NCBI GenBank assembly: GCA_965222725.1
Contig: OZ244969.1
Coordinates: forward strand, 1,364,001-1,428,000
Length of the DNA stretch: 64,000 bases
Direction: 5' to 3'
Source of the DNA: GCA-2748575 sp965222725
Lineage (GTDB): Bacteria > Pseudomonadota > Gammaproteobacteria > Pseudomonadales > Ketobacteraceae
Under the pieces are notes generated by a model that saw only the letters and a list, made by a program, of their open reading frames with translations, had not been told where the DNA came from and searched no databases. A program made the position numbers and the translations under genes. Below, in pieces: positions 52,467 to 62,570 of this stretch (its first letter is position 1; each line of letters opens with the position of its first letter).

Positions 52467-55412
52467 AGAACGTTTCAGGTCTTCCACAAACTTTTTGTCG
52501 CCACCGTCTACCGCCGACAGGTAAATATAAAACTCATCGCCTGCCTTGGTCACTATGGTCACGACCGTATCGTCCAGCTCGTTCTTGCTGTAACTTTCTT
52601 CTATTGATGCTATTTCATCAAAAAAGGCAGAGCGTTTTTGAATGTTACTGCTGTGATCGTCTTTCCAGTAGGAGAACACCCGTTTGTCCGTCAGACCATT
52701 GCCATCATCAGCATAGCTGAACAGGGCAGAGGAATAAAAATAGCGCAGTTCTTCGTCCGGCTTTATCACCCCGATCCGGTGCATAAAGCGAATATCGCGG
52801 CTCCACAAATCCTTGCCTTGCACCACCATGCTGCTAGGCAAAAAGTTAGTGGCACCTAGTGCGGTGAATACTGTCAGGTGGCCACACACCAGCATCAGTG
52901 CAATATGTGAAAGGCGGATGCCGGAGTTGCGTTGGTAGTCATCCTGATTTTCCGCGTTGAGCTGGTTAATGAATTGCAGTGCCGGCAGCAGGCAAACAAA
53001 ATTCAGCAGGCCGAGCAGAAAACCGTAATCGTTGATACTGGCAATAATATTGGAGCCGAGAAACAGGACCGCCAGTAAACCGGCCAGAGGGTTGTTCACT
53101 GGTAATTGATCGCCTGCCGGGGATTCAAAATCTCTCAGGCGCTGATAGAAACTGTAAACAAACAGCGGCAGAAAAACAGCGCGCCCCAATGGCATGATCT
53201 TGTCCTTCCCCTGCGCCCGTAGAAACTGAAAATTGCGATACATCCAGTAGTACTGATACAGACCAAATGTGAAAATATTCAATAATGAAAACTTGGTAAC
53301 TGACAATGGGTAGAATTGGGTGCGAGTCTGCTGGCTTCCCTGTCGCTTTTTGGTAGGGTCGGCAATAGCGAAAATCAATAGTAACACCAGTACGCCCAGA
53401 TAAATGAGCCACCAGGCGCTGCTGTTGTCGCCGGTAAATTCCGGGTCATACTCTTCCAGCGAGTAGGTAAGGTATACCCCCAGCGCGTTGTCGGCTTTTT
53501 CGATCTGCTCCATATAATCAGCTATTTCACCGGCATTGACATGATCCGCCCGGCTTTTGAATTCCACTTCCTTGATGATTTGCTGATCTTTATACTGGCG
53601 TTTATTTTTAAACGAAAACCATTTGTTTTGCAGGCTGTCCGCTTGTGGAGAGACAGTCCAGGAGGAAGGCAGATCAATAATGGTCTTCTGCCGGATATGA
53701 ACCGGGTGCGTCAACCGAAAAGGCCTGTGCCTGATCATGCTGTTGGGTTCATCAAGGTAGTATTGCACTTCTGTGGTATAGAAAGGAATGTTGTAGAGCG
53801 TTCCGGCTTCATTCAGGTTCCAGTGCCGGGCAATAAGGTACTTTTCGGACACTGTAATAAGGTTTGCATCCTGATCGTCCTGAATCTGTATATCTTGCGC
53901 AAGTTCAATGGAGGGATAATAACGGGCATAGTAATTCAGGTTTTGTGACTGGATGTCTGATGCGGACGAACGCGCGAGGCGCGCGCGATACTGATTGGCT
54001 TCATTGCGGCGGAAAATGGTAACTACGCTGAAATCAGTGGCTTCTGCGCCTTCACCTTTTACCTGAAAGTGTTCCTCTACTTCCATATCCGGCAGTTTGT
54101 GCTTTTGGGTATGAATGGGGGTGATTCCATCAGTGTTGTTCTTCAGTACCAGTCCATACTGGTAAGAGGCGGCGGCATCGCTGTTGATCAATCCCTTTTC
54201 CATCGTGATAGTGGGATCTACCCAATAGTGCTCGCTATCCACTATCAGCTGTGTGATCACATGATTGAACTGGGTTGCGCCCGGCAGGGACTGATTGATA
54301 AAGGCGGTTGTGCCGGTGTTGACCAGTACCGGGTAGGCTTCAATGCCTATGGCTTTCAGTAGCGCAACCAGTAGTACAGTTTTATCTTTGCAATCGCCGA
54401 AGCGTCTTTGCAGAATGTCACCGGTGGCGTGTGGGACAAACGAGCTGCTGCCCAGTTCAATGCCCATATAGCGGATTTCAGTCTGTACGAAACGCAGCAG
54501 CGCCGTGGCTTTTTCCCGGGGTGTGGAAAATTCCCGAGTCAGGTCCTGTGCCAGTTGCTGGATGGCTGCATCGGGCTGCGAAAATGGCTGATAAAGCCTG
54601 GCTCCCCAGCGAGCCACTTCTTGCCAGTGGCGAGTATTGCTGAAGTGAATGGCACCATAGTCAGTATACCAGGCGGGTGTTTCATCATCGTGGGGCACGG
54701 GTACAAGGTTTTTCTGGTGGATGATGTATTCTTTCCCCAGGTCGGTTTGCTTGCTTTGAACCTCCAGGTTATCTGCTGAGTAGGTTTTGTAGTGCAGCAC
54801 CGGCAGCGCCGACACCACCCGGATATAGTCTTCCGCCACCGGAACGGAAAACTCGACACTGAAATAGCTGTTATGCAAGTCCTCGAGTGCCGGGTTCTTG
54901 CCGTAGCGGGTAAAGCTGAGTTCCACCACGTCACCTACCCGCAAGTCCTCGAAGAAATATACGGAAGTTCGGCGGCCATCATAAATGGCGTATTCCAGTT
55001 CTTTTTCCCGCTGGATATTTTTGAATTTGCCAAGGTCAAGGTGATCAATCACGTGGCCGTCGCGAATTACCTGCACCTGGTGATAGGTCACGGTCTGATA
55101 AGACGGGTCATAGGTCACTGTCAGCGTGGAATTGCGCTCAAGGCCGGCTTCGTTTTCGATGCGCACTGCGGAATGATAGTAGTAAGCCTGTAGGCGGGAA
55201 TCGATTTTTAGTTGGCGGTTATGCAGCAGATAGAATTCGCCATCAGAAATAGCATCCGGTGTGGCGATGGCCGTATTGACCGGCAGAGGGGTTACCCACG
55301 CTGGCGCGGGTGCCACCGAGATGTTGTTTGTGGCTCGCGACAATGGGCTTGCCAGCAGGGCAAGCAACATAACAAGTAGCGAAAACGGTCTGGAGAATCC
55401 CTTCAATTGCAC
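52449..55412 (-). CDS. DUF3857/transglutaminase membrane protein with C-terminal DUF4234-like part
   Basis: About 987 residues from GTG 55412, set by AAGGTGA upstream; the frame continues 18 codons further. A signal peptide (LLVMLLALLASPLSRA) is followed by a DUF3857 beta domain (about 60-260), then a transglutaminase-like domain with Cys in RRFGDCKDKTV, His in FNHVITQ and Asp in YWVDPTIT, an intact triad. A membrane helix (WWLIYLGVLVLLLIFAIA) leads to a cytoplasmic-membrane region that resembles DUF4234 (FSLLNIFTFGLYQYYWMYR) with several helices, and a final soluble beta domain. The fusion is unusual. Likely a periplasmic peptidase or cross-linking enzyme anchored in the inner membrane. Confidence 0.85.
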   Translation of the reverse strand: MQLKGFSRPFSLLVMLLALLASPLSRATNNISVAPAPAWVTPLPVNTAIATPDAISDGEFYLLHNRQLKIDSRLQAYYYHSAVRIENEAGLERNSTLTVTYDPSYQTVTYHQVQVIRDGHVIDHLDLGKFKNIQREKELEYAIYDGRRTSVYFFEDLRVGDVVELSFTRYGKNPALEDLHNSYFSVEFSVPVAEDYIRVVSALPVLHYKTYSADNLEVQSKQTDLGKEYIIHQKNLVPVPHDDETPAWYTDYGAIHFSNTRHWQEVARWGARLYQPFSQPDAAIQQLAQDLTREFSTPREKATALLRFVQTEIRYMGIELGSSSFVPHATGDILQRRFGDCKDKTVLLVALLKAIGIEAYPVLVNTGTTAFINQSLPGATQFNHVITQLIVDSEHYWVDPTITMEKGLINSDAAASYQYGLVLKNNTDGITPIHTQKHKLPDMEVEEHFQVKGEGAEATDFSVVTIFRRNEANQYRARLARSSASDIQSQNLNYYARYYPSIELAQDIQIQDDQDANLITVSEKYLIARHWNLNEAGTLYNIPFYTTEVQYYLDEPNSMIRHRPFRLTHPVHIRQKTIIDLPSSWTVSPQADSLQNKWFSFKNKRQYKDQQIIKEVEFKSRADHVNAGEIADYMEQIEKADNALGVYLTYSLEEYDPEFTGDNSSAWWLIYLGVLVLLLIFAIADPTKKRQGSQQTRTQFYPLSVTKFSLLNIFTFGLYQYYWMYRNFQFLRAQGKDKIMPLGRAVFLPLFVYSFYQRLRDFESPAGDQLPVNNPLAGLLAVLFLGSNIIASINDYGFLLGLLNFVCLLPALQFINQLNAENQDDYQRNSGIRLSHIALMLVCGHLTVFTALGATNFLPSSMVVQGKDLWSRDIRFMHRIGVIKPDEELRYFYSSALFSYADDGNGLTDKRVFSYWKDDHSSNIQKRSAFFDEIASIEESYSKNELDDTVVTIVTKAGDEFYIYLSAVDGGDKKFVEDLKRSLPSAI

Positions 55413-55575
55413 AACTTCACCTTTGTGTTCCTGTGACTTCAATAAAAGATTCAACAAGAATAGCACGGAGACCTGCGCGGCCCTGTTGCTGTTCTGTTGA
55501 GGCTGTGCACTTTAAAGTTAACGAAGCGCCTAGTCCATAGTGCCTATGCGTAACTATCAGGGTACAGAAATACCA

Positions 55576-55603
55576 TTGACTTTGATTGGCGAATATCTAA
55601 TCT
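55576..55603 (+). promoter_or_regulatory. Probable sigma-70 promoter of amidohydrolase lipoprotein gene
   Basis: TTGACT (55576-55581) and TAATCT (55598-55603) are separated by 16 nt, 86 nt before the ATG at 55689, in an AT-rich divergent region of 276 nt. Confidence 0.45.
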
Positions 55604-55688
55604 GGAATCCGGTGCAAACTGTTTGTTTTTAACTGCTCTGCCCCTAATAAAACAATAAAAAATAGATAAAAAACAAAAGGTTACTACC

Positions 55689-57935
55689 ATGATTCCAACT
55701 GTGTTCCGGCCAGCCCACATAGGGCTGTTATTGCTGCTGGCACTACTGACCGGCTGCAAGAGCTACACAGAAAAAGACGCTGCCTACCATCTGGCCCAGG
55801 GTTGTTATGCGCTGCAAGCCTATGATTCACAAAAGTTTTTAGTAGCGTCCGATGACAGTCGCTATGGCCTGGCGGAGACTGCGGCAGAACAGGCGGAACC
55901 GTTCTTTATCAAACCTTCCGGTCTGGGCAGCTTTATGCTGTATGACAGCGAAGGCAAATACATGGCCATGGATGTGATCCATATCGAACGCCATACCAAA
56001 CCCGGTAAAAAGGTGGAATGGGCCATAAATGAAGTGGCGGTCACCCGGGCCGGAAAGCCCCAGGAAAATACCTATACCCTGGTGTCACCCCTGGGTAACC
56101 TGCGTGTTGTTCACAATGAATCAGGTCTGATTTCCCGCAGTGCCGATGTGGCGCTGGTGTCTGCCCAGAATACCAAATTCAATTTTGTTTCCCAGCCAGC
56201 GGACCGTTGCACGGAATACCCGGAAGCAGAACTGAATGCTGAGCGCAGTGCAGACTTTGCCACGCCAAAAAATCCTAACGACAAGGTGACCGGCTATGTG
56301 GATTACCATGCCCATATCGGTTTTCCCAAATCCATGGGCTCGGTGGTTATGTCCGGTGATGTATTTCATCCCTATGGTATTGAGCATGCGCTGCACGACT
56401 GTGATGAGCTGCATGGCAAAGGTGGCGCAATCGATCTGCTGGAAATGCAGCGGGCTTCGGGCGTTGACGGGGGCGGGCATTCCACCCGTGGTTATCCGCA
56501 CTTTGATTACTGGCCCAATAGGGAAACCGTTTCCCATGTTATGACCTATTACAAGTGGCTGGAGCGGTCCTATCTTGGTGGCCTGCGTCTGGTGGTGACC
56601 CACGTTACCGGTAATCCCTATTTTTGTCAGTTGATCGGTGCAGTGCATATTACCCGCTTGCAGGGTGACTGTTCACCGACGGATACCGTGCTGCTGCAAA
56701 CGGAGTATATGTACCAGTTGCAGGATTATATCGATGCCCAAAGCGGTGGCCCCGGTAAAGGCTGGTTCCGTATTGTGACCGATTCGCAGCAGGCCCGCGA
56801 AGTGATTAACCAGAACAAACTGGCCGTGGTGCTGGGGAGTGAATACGGAACTCTGTTTGATTGTCGCAGCAGTAATGCCGGCTGTGATGAAGGTTATATT
56901 GACCGGGAACTGCAGAAACTTTACGACATGGGTATTCGTTCGGTATTTCCCATTCACCGTTTTGATAACGCTTTTGGTGGCGCGCAAATGGGTGGCGGCT
57001 CAGGTGCCGCCTGGATGCACCTGACCAGTAAGATGAATACTGGTCATACTCACCACCTGACGGATCTGGTGAATCCTTTCGGCTTATTGTTCAAACCCAT
57101 TGGCGGCAACTTTTTTGAAATGGAAAACTGCCCGGAAGGCGTACAGGGTGAAAGCGAAGCCTACAGCATGCGCAAATTTATCGATGAGGACTTCTCTATT
57201 GTGACCAATGCGCTGCGGGGGGTTCCCCGGGTTGGCAAGTATCTTGGCGGTGCTCTGGATGTGATTTTTATTAACAAGCTGGAGCCGGTGCCCGACTATG
57301 GGGTTGTGAACGAAAAAGGTAATGTCTGCAACGTCCGAACCCTGCAGCGTGCCGGTCAGCATCTGGTGAACCGTATCATTGATAAAGGCATGATTCTGGA
57401 AATCGATCACATGAGTTATGCCACCACCGTGGAAACCATGCGAATTCTGGAGGCCCGCAATTATTCCGGTGTGGTGTCATCCCACGGTTGGCTGGCGGAT
57501 TCCGGGCATATGATGGAGCGCCTGCATCGTCTTGGTGGCCTGGCTGTTGCCACCGGTGGCACACCCACTAACGTGGCCAATACGATTCAGCGCAATAAAC
57601 ACTTGCTGGAAGACAATCATTTTGAAGTGGGCTTTGGTATCGGATCTGATGTTCAGGGTGTTACCGGTCAGTCCACTGGCGACAGCAATTATACGCCGGA
57701 CTATCCTTTTCAATCCTACGATGGCAAGGTCACCTTTTATCCGCCCAAAACCGGCAACCGCGAATTTGATTTTAATAAGGAAGGCATCGCCCATTATGGG
57801 TTGTTTGCCGAGTGGGTGGACAACCTGAAACAGGTGTCTGAAGCGCGCAACGATGATTCTTTCGAAATCTTTATGAATTCGGCCGAAGCCTATCTGCAGA
57901 TGTGGGAGCGTGCAGAAGCGGCAGCTATTGAATAG
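55689..57935 (+). CDS. Metal-dependent amidohydrolase (M19-like) lipoprotein
   Basis: 748 residues, lipobox LLTGC (Cys23). About 30-170 forms a beta-trefoil/fascin-like module (QAYDSQKFLVASDDSRYGL). From about 205 it is a TIM-barrel hydrolase with the HxH motif in VDYHAHIGFP, further candidate ligands in LRLVVTHVTG, LEIDHMSYA and SSHGWL, and a terminal Asp in FGIGSDVQG. The arrangement resembles renal dipeptidase (peptidase M19) and related amidohydrolases, but the central region is longer. It would act in the periplasm or outer membrane. AAGG before the ATG and a plausible promoter at 55576 support expression. An inverted repeat closes the gene. Confidence 0.82.
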   Translation: MIPTVFRPAHIGLLLLLALLTGCKSYTEKDAAYHLAQGCYALQAYDSQKFLVASDDSRYGLAETAAEQAEPFFIKPSGLGSFMLYDSEGKYMAMDVIHIERHTKPGKKVEWAINEVAVTRAGKPQENTYTLVSPLGNLRVVHNESGLISRSADVALVSAQNTKFNFVSQPADRCTEYPEAELNAERSADFATPKNPNDKVTGYVDYHAHIGFPKSMGSVVMSGDVFHPYGIEHALHDCDELHGKGGAIDLLEMQRASGVDGGGHSTRGYPHFDYWPNRETVSHVMTYYKWLERSYLGGLRLVVTHVTGNPYFCQLIGAVHITRLQGDCSPTDTVLLQTEYMYQLQDYIDAQSGGPGKGWFRIVTDSQQAREVINQNKLAVVLGSEYGTLFDCRSSNAGCDEGYIDRELQKLYDMGIRSVFPIHRFDNAFGGAQMGGGSGAAWMHLTSKMNTGHTHHLTDLVNPFGLLFKPIGGNFFEMENCPEGVQGESEAYSMRKFIDEDFSIVTNALRGVPRVGKYLGGALDVIFINKLEPVPDYGVVNEKGNVCNVRTLQRAGQHLVNRIIDKGMILEIDHMSYATTVETMRILEARNYSGVVSSHGWLADSGHMMERLHRLGGLAVATGGTPTNVANTIQRNKHLLEDNHFEVGFGIGSDVQGVTGQSTGDSNYTPDYPFQSYDGKVTFYPPKTGNREFDFNKEGIAHYGLFAEWVDNLKQVSEARNDDSFEIFMNSAEAYLQMWERAEAAAIE

Positions 57936-57941
57936 CTGCCG
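57919..57941. terminator. Perfect inverted repeat at end of convergent genes
   Basis: CGGCAGCTATT (57919-57929) and AATAGCTGCCG (57931-57941) are perfect complements around one G and include the stop codon of the amidohydrolase gene. No T-run follows, so it may act as a weak bidirectional terminator or mRNA 3' stabiliser. Confidence 0.4.
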
Positions 57942-57959
57942 TTCATCATGCGGTGAGCG

Positions 57960-59531
57960 CTACCAGGTATCCACCATGTTGCGTCGCCGGGGCCTGTTCC
58001 GGTATTGGTTTCTTGCCGCGGCCAGGGCCTGCAGCACCACCTTGCGGGTATTCACGGGATCAATCACCGCATCAATTTCCAGTGCGGCAGCGGATTCTGT
58101 TGCCTTGCCCAGTTCATACAGTCGTTGCAGTAATTGATTGAACAGGGCTTCTCTTTCTGCCGGATCTTCAATGGCGTCCAGTTCCTTGCGATAACCCAGG
58201 GTAACCGCACCTTCTAGCCCCATGGCACCAAACTCACCGGTGGGCCAGGAGGCGGTGTACACCGGTTTTACAAAGCTGCCGCCCGCCATGGCGATAGCAC
58301 CCAGGCCATAGGCTTTTCGCAAAACAATATTCACCAATGGCACTGTGCTGCTGGCGCCGGCAACCAGCAGCCGCGACATTTTTCTGACCGCACCTTCCTG
58401 CTCACTGTTTACGCCTACCATATAGCCGGGGGTATCCGTCAGCGACAATACAGGCAGATCAAAGGCATCGCATAACTGCAAAAAGCGCGCGGCTTTTTCT
58501 GAAGCGACTGAATCAATCGCACCACCCATCTGCTGACAATCGCTGCAGATCAATCCCAGCGGTTTGCCTTCAATTCGGATAAAGCCGGTGATAATGCTGC
58601 GGCCATAAACCCGGCGTAACTCCGTAAAGGAATCGCTGTCCGCAATGCATTCAATAATGCGACGAACGTTATAACCAAAGCGACGATCCTCCGGCAGGGC
58701 ATCCCGCAAAAATGTCTGATCGGCGGCCTGCCATTCTGACACCGGTCCCTGAAAGTAACTCAGGATTTTTTTTGTCAGTGTTGTGGCCTGGGCTTCATCG
58801 TCCACAACAATATCCACTACTCCGTTCTTTTCCTGCATCTCCATGGGGCCGATATCGGTAGGTGCAAATTTTCCCAGCCCGCCGCCTTCAATCATGGCCG
58901 GGCCCGCCATACCAATCCAGGACGTTCTGGTGGCAATGGTAATGTCGGCACAACCGAACAGTGCCGCGTTACCGGCAAAGCAGTAGCCGTTGTTTACCGC
59001 AATGCGCGGTACCTGCCCGCTTAAGCGGCCCCAGCTTAAAAAGGACTCCACATCCAGCCCGGATACACCGGTAGCAATATCCGTGTCACCCGGGCGGCCG
59101 CCACCGCCTTCGGTGTAAATAATCACGGGGAGTTTCATTTGCTCTGCCAGTTCGCACAGGCGATCCAGCTTATGATGGTGGTAGTAACCCTGGGTGCCGG
59201 CAAGCACGGAATAATCGCAGATCATCACCGCGGTTTGCGCCGCCTCTTCACCAACCTGATGCCGGTTCACTGTGCCAATGCCGGTAATAATGCCGTCAGC
59301 AGCCGTGTTTACCTGAAGATCTTCATAATCGCGACGATTGCGTTGCGCGGCCACCGCCAGCTGGCCGTATTCCATAAAGGAATCTTCATCGACCAGGTCA
59401 TACAGGTTTTCCCGGGCCGTGCGATAGCCCTTTTCATGGCGTTTGGCAGCCGCTTGATGGCGGACTTCATCTTGGGTGTTGGCCAGGCGGGTTTGCAGTT
59501 GTTGCAACTCGGGCCTCAGTTCGTCGCTCAT
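57960..59531 (-). CDS. Acyl-CoA carboxylase beta subunit (carboxyltransferase)
   Basis: 523 residues from ATG 59531, with AGGAGT 7 nt upstream; the open frame before it is not family-like. The protein matches the PccB/MccB carboxyltransferase plan: HEKGYRTARENLYDLVDEDS at the N-terminus, ALFGCADITIATRTSWIGMAG, LSLTDTPGYMVG (oxyanion loop) and AMGLEGAVTLGYRKEL. It carboxylates an acyl-CoA using biotin carried by a partner alpha subunit, which is not in the window. The product may feed elongation or branched-chain catabolism. It is convergent with the amidohydrolase lipoprotein gene. Confidence 0.93.
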   Translation of the reverse strand: MSDELRPELQQLQTRLANTQDEVRHQAAAKRHEKGYRTARENLYDLVDEDSFMEYGQLAVAAQRNRRDYEDLQVNTAADGIITGIGTVNRHQVGEEAAQTAVMICDYSVLAGTQGYYHHHKLDRLCELAEQMKLPVIIYTEGGGGRPGDTDIATGVSGLDVESFLSWGRLSGQVPRIAVNNGYCFAGNAALFGCADITIATRTSWIGMAGPAMIEGGGLGKFAPTDIGPMEMQEKNGVVDIVVDDEAQATTLTKKILSYFQGPVSEWQAADQTFLRDALPEDRRFGYNVRRIIECIADSDSFTELRRVYGRSIITGFIRIEGKPLGLICSDCQQMGGAIDSVASEKAARFLQLCDAFDLPVLSLTDTPGYMVGVNSEQEGAVRKMSRLLVAGASSTVPLVNIVLRKAYGLGAIAMAGGSFVKPVYTASWPTGEFGAMGLEGAVTLGYRKELDAIEDPAEREALFNQLLQRLYELGKATESAAALEIDAVIDPVNTRKVVLQALAAARNQYRNRPRRRNMVDTW

Positions 59532-59695
59532 GGGTACTCCTGGAGTGGCTGACTGTTTGGTTCTGGCGGCTATGATGCCCCATCCCGCCAGGCCTGACAA
59601 ACGCTCAGTAGCCGGCTGGCCTGGCATTGTTGGAATATGTTAATCTTTACCGCGTTGAGGGATATCAATAACAAAGTGCATAAGGAACTTGCCAC

Positions 59696-61933
59696 ATGAA
59701 TAAGAACTATCCGTCGGCCTTAAAGGCGCTGCTTCTCTTTATCTCCTGCTGGCTTCTCAGCGGTTGCAATCTCACCATTAATACCACCGGAAGGGGAACC
59801 GTAGAGTTTAACCTGTCGGATCATAAACCCTGCGCCAATCAATTCGCGAATTGCACCGCCTGGTCAACGGGGGCGGAAGTATCCCTGAACCCTGTGCCTG
59901 CCGATGGTTATTTCTTTCTTGGCTGGGAAGGTGACTGTGCAGGGCAGGGTGAGTGCACCGTGAAAATGTCCGGACACCGTCAGGTCAGAGCCGTGTTTCT
60001 GGCGAATGAATCGGTGCTGCCGGCACCTGAATTCAAGCCTGAAACAGATCATTTCTTTTCTGCGCCCTGGCCGAATGATGCATATTCCCGAAGTGCGAAT
60101 GGAACTGTTGATCTGCGGGAGTTTCCATTCAAAAAAGGAACTCTTTGGGAATCCAGGTTGAAGAAGCTGGCGAATAGCACGCGGGGCTTCAGTACCAATG
60201 GAGGAACCATTTTTCAAATGGCGCTTGGCTACTCACTGCCTGATGTGCTGATCGGGTCGTTCGATGCCGCCATTATTAATTCTGACCCGGAGTCCGGCAA
60301 GCTGGGCGCCCGTATTCCTGCTGACGTTAATTATTACGAAACGCCTGAAGCTGATAGTGCTGTTGAACGCAGTATGTTGCTGGTGGTCACACCGCAGTCA
60401 GGCTATCCGCTTGATCCGGAAACCCGGTACACGGTAGCACTCTATAATAGCTCTTATGATATTCGCCCTGCTGATTTGATGGTGGCGCTTGATGGGCCCT
60501 ATTCGCCACAAACCAATATCAGTCAAAGCCTGTTTGAAAATCTTAAAGCACAAAAGCAATGGCTGTTGTCGATTGATGAGCGTGAGCCGCTGGCCTTCAC
60601 CCGTTTTACAACACAGGATCCCAAATATATAGACCGGGCTATTGGCAAAACGCTTTCGCATCTGACGTCGGAAGATGTTCTGGCGTCGGTGCAGTCAATA
60701 GAAAAGATACATGAATGTCAGTCTGTTGATCATACGGAAAATTATTTGTTGCGGGCCAGTATGCCGGTATTCCAGAAAGGTGTACGTCCCTATTTGCTCT
60801 CGGGTGGAGAAATAGTTATCGAAAACGGGGAGGCCGTCATTCAAGGCCATGAAGATATCGATATTCTGGTGCAGGTTCCTTGCGAAAGTGCGCCGCCGCA
60901 GGGCTTTCCTGTTAAGGTGCATGGCAGCGAGACACTCTTGGATTGGTCTGATCAGTTTGTTGATTCACCGATGGGCAATCAGCGGGTAGTCCAGCTTATT
61001 CTGAGTGCGCCGGAAAGCATCAGTCGCGCCAGTGATCTTGTTGAGCGGCTTGATCGTCTTCTCGCGACATTTGGGGCTGATGAGTGGACCCGTATTGTAT
61101 TGCTGGGAATTATTACAGACTTTAACGTGCTGAACCCTGTCAGCGCCAAGTATAGCCATATGCAGTATGGCGCCGAGCTTTTTTATACCCAGAAACTTGC
61201 CGAAAACATTGACGCTATCATCCAGGAAAACAACCGGCTGCCGGTGGCGCCGCAACAGATGATCCTGTCCGGTGATTCTGCGGGAGCCATAGCCCTGTTA
61301 CATGCGCGGGCGATGGGAGCACAGGCGGATATGGCTATTTCTTTCCAGGCTCCCAGACCTTCCTACCTGCACATCAGTAGTATCGTTGATTTTCTCAGTG
61401 TCGTTGATGGTATACCGGATGACTTCGTGGATTTCCTGGCGGGGCTGACCGGCCTGGAGACCGAAAACAATAAATATCAGCCGTTGGCTCATATTGTACA
61501 AACCCTGCTGGAGCCGATGGATACCCTCAACTATAGCGATGAGCTTGATGTGCCGGAGTTATTGTACGTATTACCGGACTATTATGACTATCTGCACGGT
61601 GGAGAGGCTGCTTACTCGATGGTTCCTGCGTTGGATCAATCGCTTGCTTTGCAGCCTGTGCTTGGTGGCGATATCTATTTTCATGGGGAGCTTGAGCCCT
61701 ATATTGATCTGACAGATGCGATGGAATATGAGGATTTTGGGTACAGCGGCAGACAGCGAATCCTGGCTGTGGTTGATTGGGACGTGGTTTCCGGTTATCG
61801 CCTTATGGAGTACGAACCTCATCACGGTTCGCGCTGTTATGCTTTTGATGTTTTTCGCAAGGGGCGCCCGTTCGACGGTAGTCAAAACTTCTCCTACTAT
61901 GATTCGGAGCGGGGCGCCAGACTGTGTAATTAG
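59696..61933 (+). CDS. Lipase-like lipoprotein with divergent InlB repeat
   Basis: 745 residues, lipobox WLLSGC (Cys24). Residues about 50-100 are a divergent InlB B-repeat/List-Bact-type module (EVSLNPVPADGYFFLGWEGD). The rest is an alpha/beta-hydrolase-like region with the nucleophile elbow SGDSAGAIALLHA, QAPRPSYLH nearby, and a late His in YEPHHGSRCYA; the layout suggests the bacterial virulence-factor-lipase type family. The acid residue is not obvious. It would act on extracellular esters or lipids. AAGGAA before the ATG fits. It faces the membrane LuxR gene with only 15 nt between stops. Confidence 0.7.
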   Translation: MNKNYPSALKALLLFISCWLLSGCNLTINTTGRGTVEFNLSDHKPCANQFANCTAWSTGAEVSLNPVPADGYFFLGWEGDCAGQGECTVKMSGHRQVRAVFLANESVLPAPEFKPETDHFFSAPWPNDAYSRSANGTVDLREFPFKKGTLWESRLKKLANSTRGFSTNGGTIFQMALGYSLPDVLIGSFDAAIINSDPESGKLGARIPADVNYYETPEADSAVERSMLLVVTPQSGYPLDPETRYTVALYNSSYDIRPADLMVALDGPYSPQTNISQSLFENLKAQKQWLLSIDEREPLAFTRFTTQDPKYIDRAIGKTLSHLTSEDVLASVQSIEKIHECQSVDHTENYLLRASMPVFQKGVRPYLLSGGEIVIENGEAVIQGHEDIDILVQVPCESAPPQGFPVKVHGSETLLDWSDQFVDSPMGNQRVVQLILSAPESISRASDLVERLDRLLATFGADEWTRIVLLGIITDFNVLNPVSAKYSHMQYGAELFYTQKLAENIDAIIQENNRLPVAPQQMILSGDSAGAIALLHARAMGAQADMAISFQAPRPSYLHISSIVDFLSVVDGIPDDFVDFLAGLTGLETENNKYQPLAHIVQTLLEPMDTLNYSDELDVPELLYVLPDYYDYLHGGEAAYSMVPALDQSLALQPVLGGDIYFHGELEPYIDLTDAMEYEDFGYSGRQRILAVVDWDVVSGYRLMEYEPHHGSRCYAFDVFRKGRPFDGSQNFSYYDSERGARLCN

Positions 61934-61948
61934 TACGAAAAACGGGCT

Positions 61949-62452
61949 CTAGAACAAATCCTCCAGAAACCAGGCAGCAAATTCATGGCGGCCGGCCAGC
62001 CCGGATTTCTGGTAGATGGAGGATGCCTGCTGGCGAATGGTTTTTTCTGACACACTGCGAATGGCCGCCATTTCCTTGAAGCTGAGCCCCTTCAGCACCA
62101 GGCGGCCTACTTCCTGTTCGCTGTTAGTCAGTTGCCATTCCCTGAATTGCTCCTGGATCACGTCCGCCAGTTGTCGCTTGGCATCCTTGATGTCCTGTGA
62201 CTGGTTGGCCACAACCTGCTTCGCGGAATCCAGTTGCTCACGTAAACGGCTGATCTGTTTCTGGTTGTGCTGGTGGCTAAGCACCAGCCAGGTGATGCCG
62301 CCGAACGCCGCCAGCAATACCATTGCCTCCTGAAGCAGATGACTGCCGGTGACACCGTGGGAAAGATCTGCCAGCAGGTCCGCGCCGCTGGCCAGCACCA
62401 CCAGCAACAGGAATCCCCCCATAAAAATGTCCTGAGTACGCGGGTTTTGCAC
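61949..62452 (-). CDS. Membrane-anchored LuxR-type HTH protein
   Basis: 167 residues starting at GTG 62452, with GGAGG 6 nt upstream. Two hydrophobic segments lie near the N-terminus (IFMGGFLLLVVLASGADLLA and EAMVLLAAFGGITWLVLS), then a charged coiled-coil helix (about 68-105) and a C-terminal LuxR-type HTH (TNSEQEVGRLVLKGLSFKEM, EKTIRQQASSIYQKSGL). No receiver or ligand domain is present, so it likely senses membrane state directly. It is divergent from a cytochrome b gene, its probable target, across about 120 nt. Confidence 0.85.
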   Translation of the reverse strand: MQNPRTQDIFMGGFLLLVVLASGADLLADLSHGVTGSHLLQEAMVLLAAFGGITWLVLSHQHNQKQISRLREQLDSAKQVVANQSQDIKDAKRQLADVIQEQFREWQLTNSEQEVGRLVLKGLSFKEMAAIRSVSEKTIRQQASSIYQKSGLAGRHEFAAWFLEDLF

Positions 62453-62570
62453 GTTTTGCCTCCAAAATTCTATCCGACAACTGTCCTATAGCCCCTGATT
62501 ATGGCATTTGCCCCATGAGCAGCACCCTGATCTGTGCCATAAAAGCATCAATTGCTTTAAGGAGGCTGAT

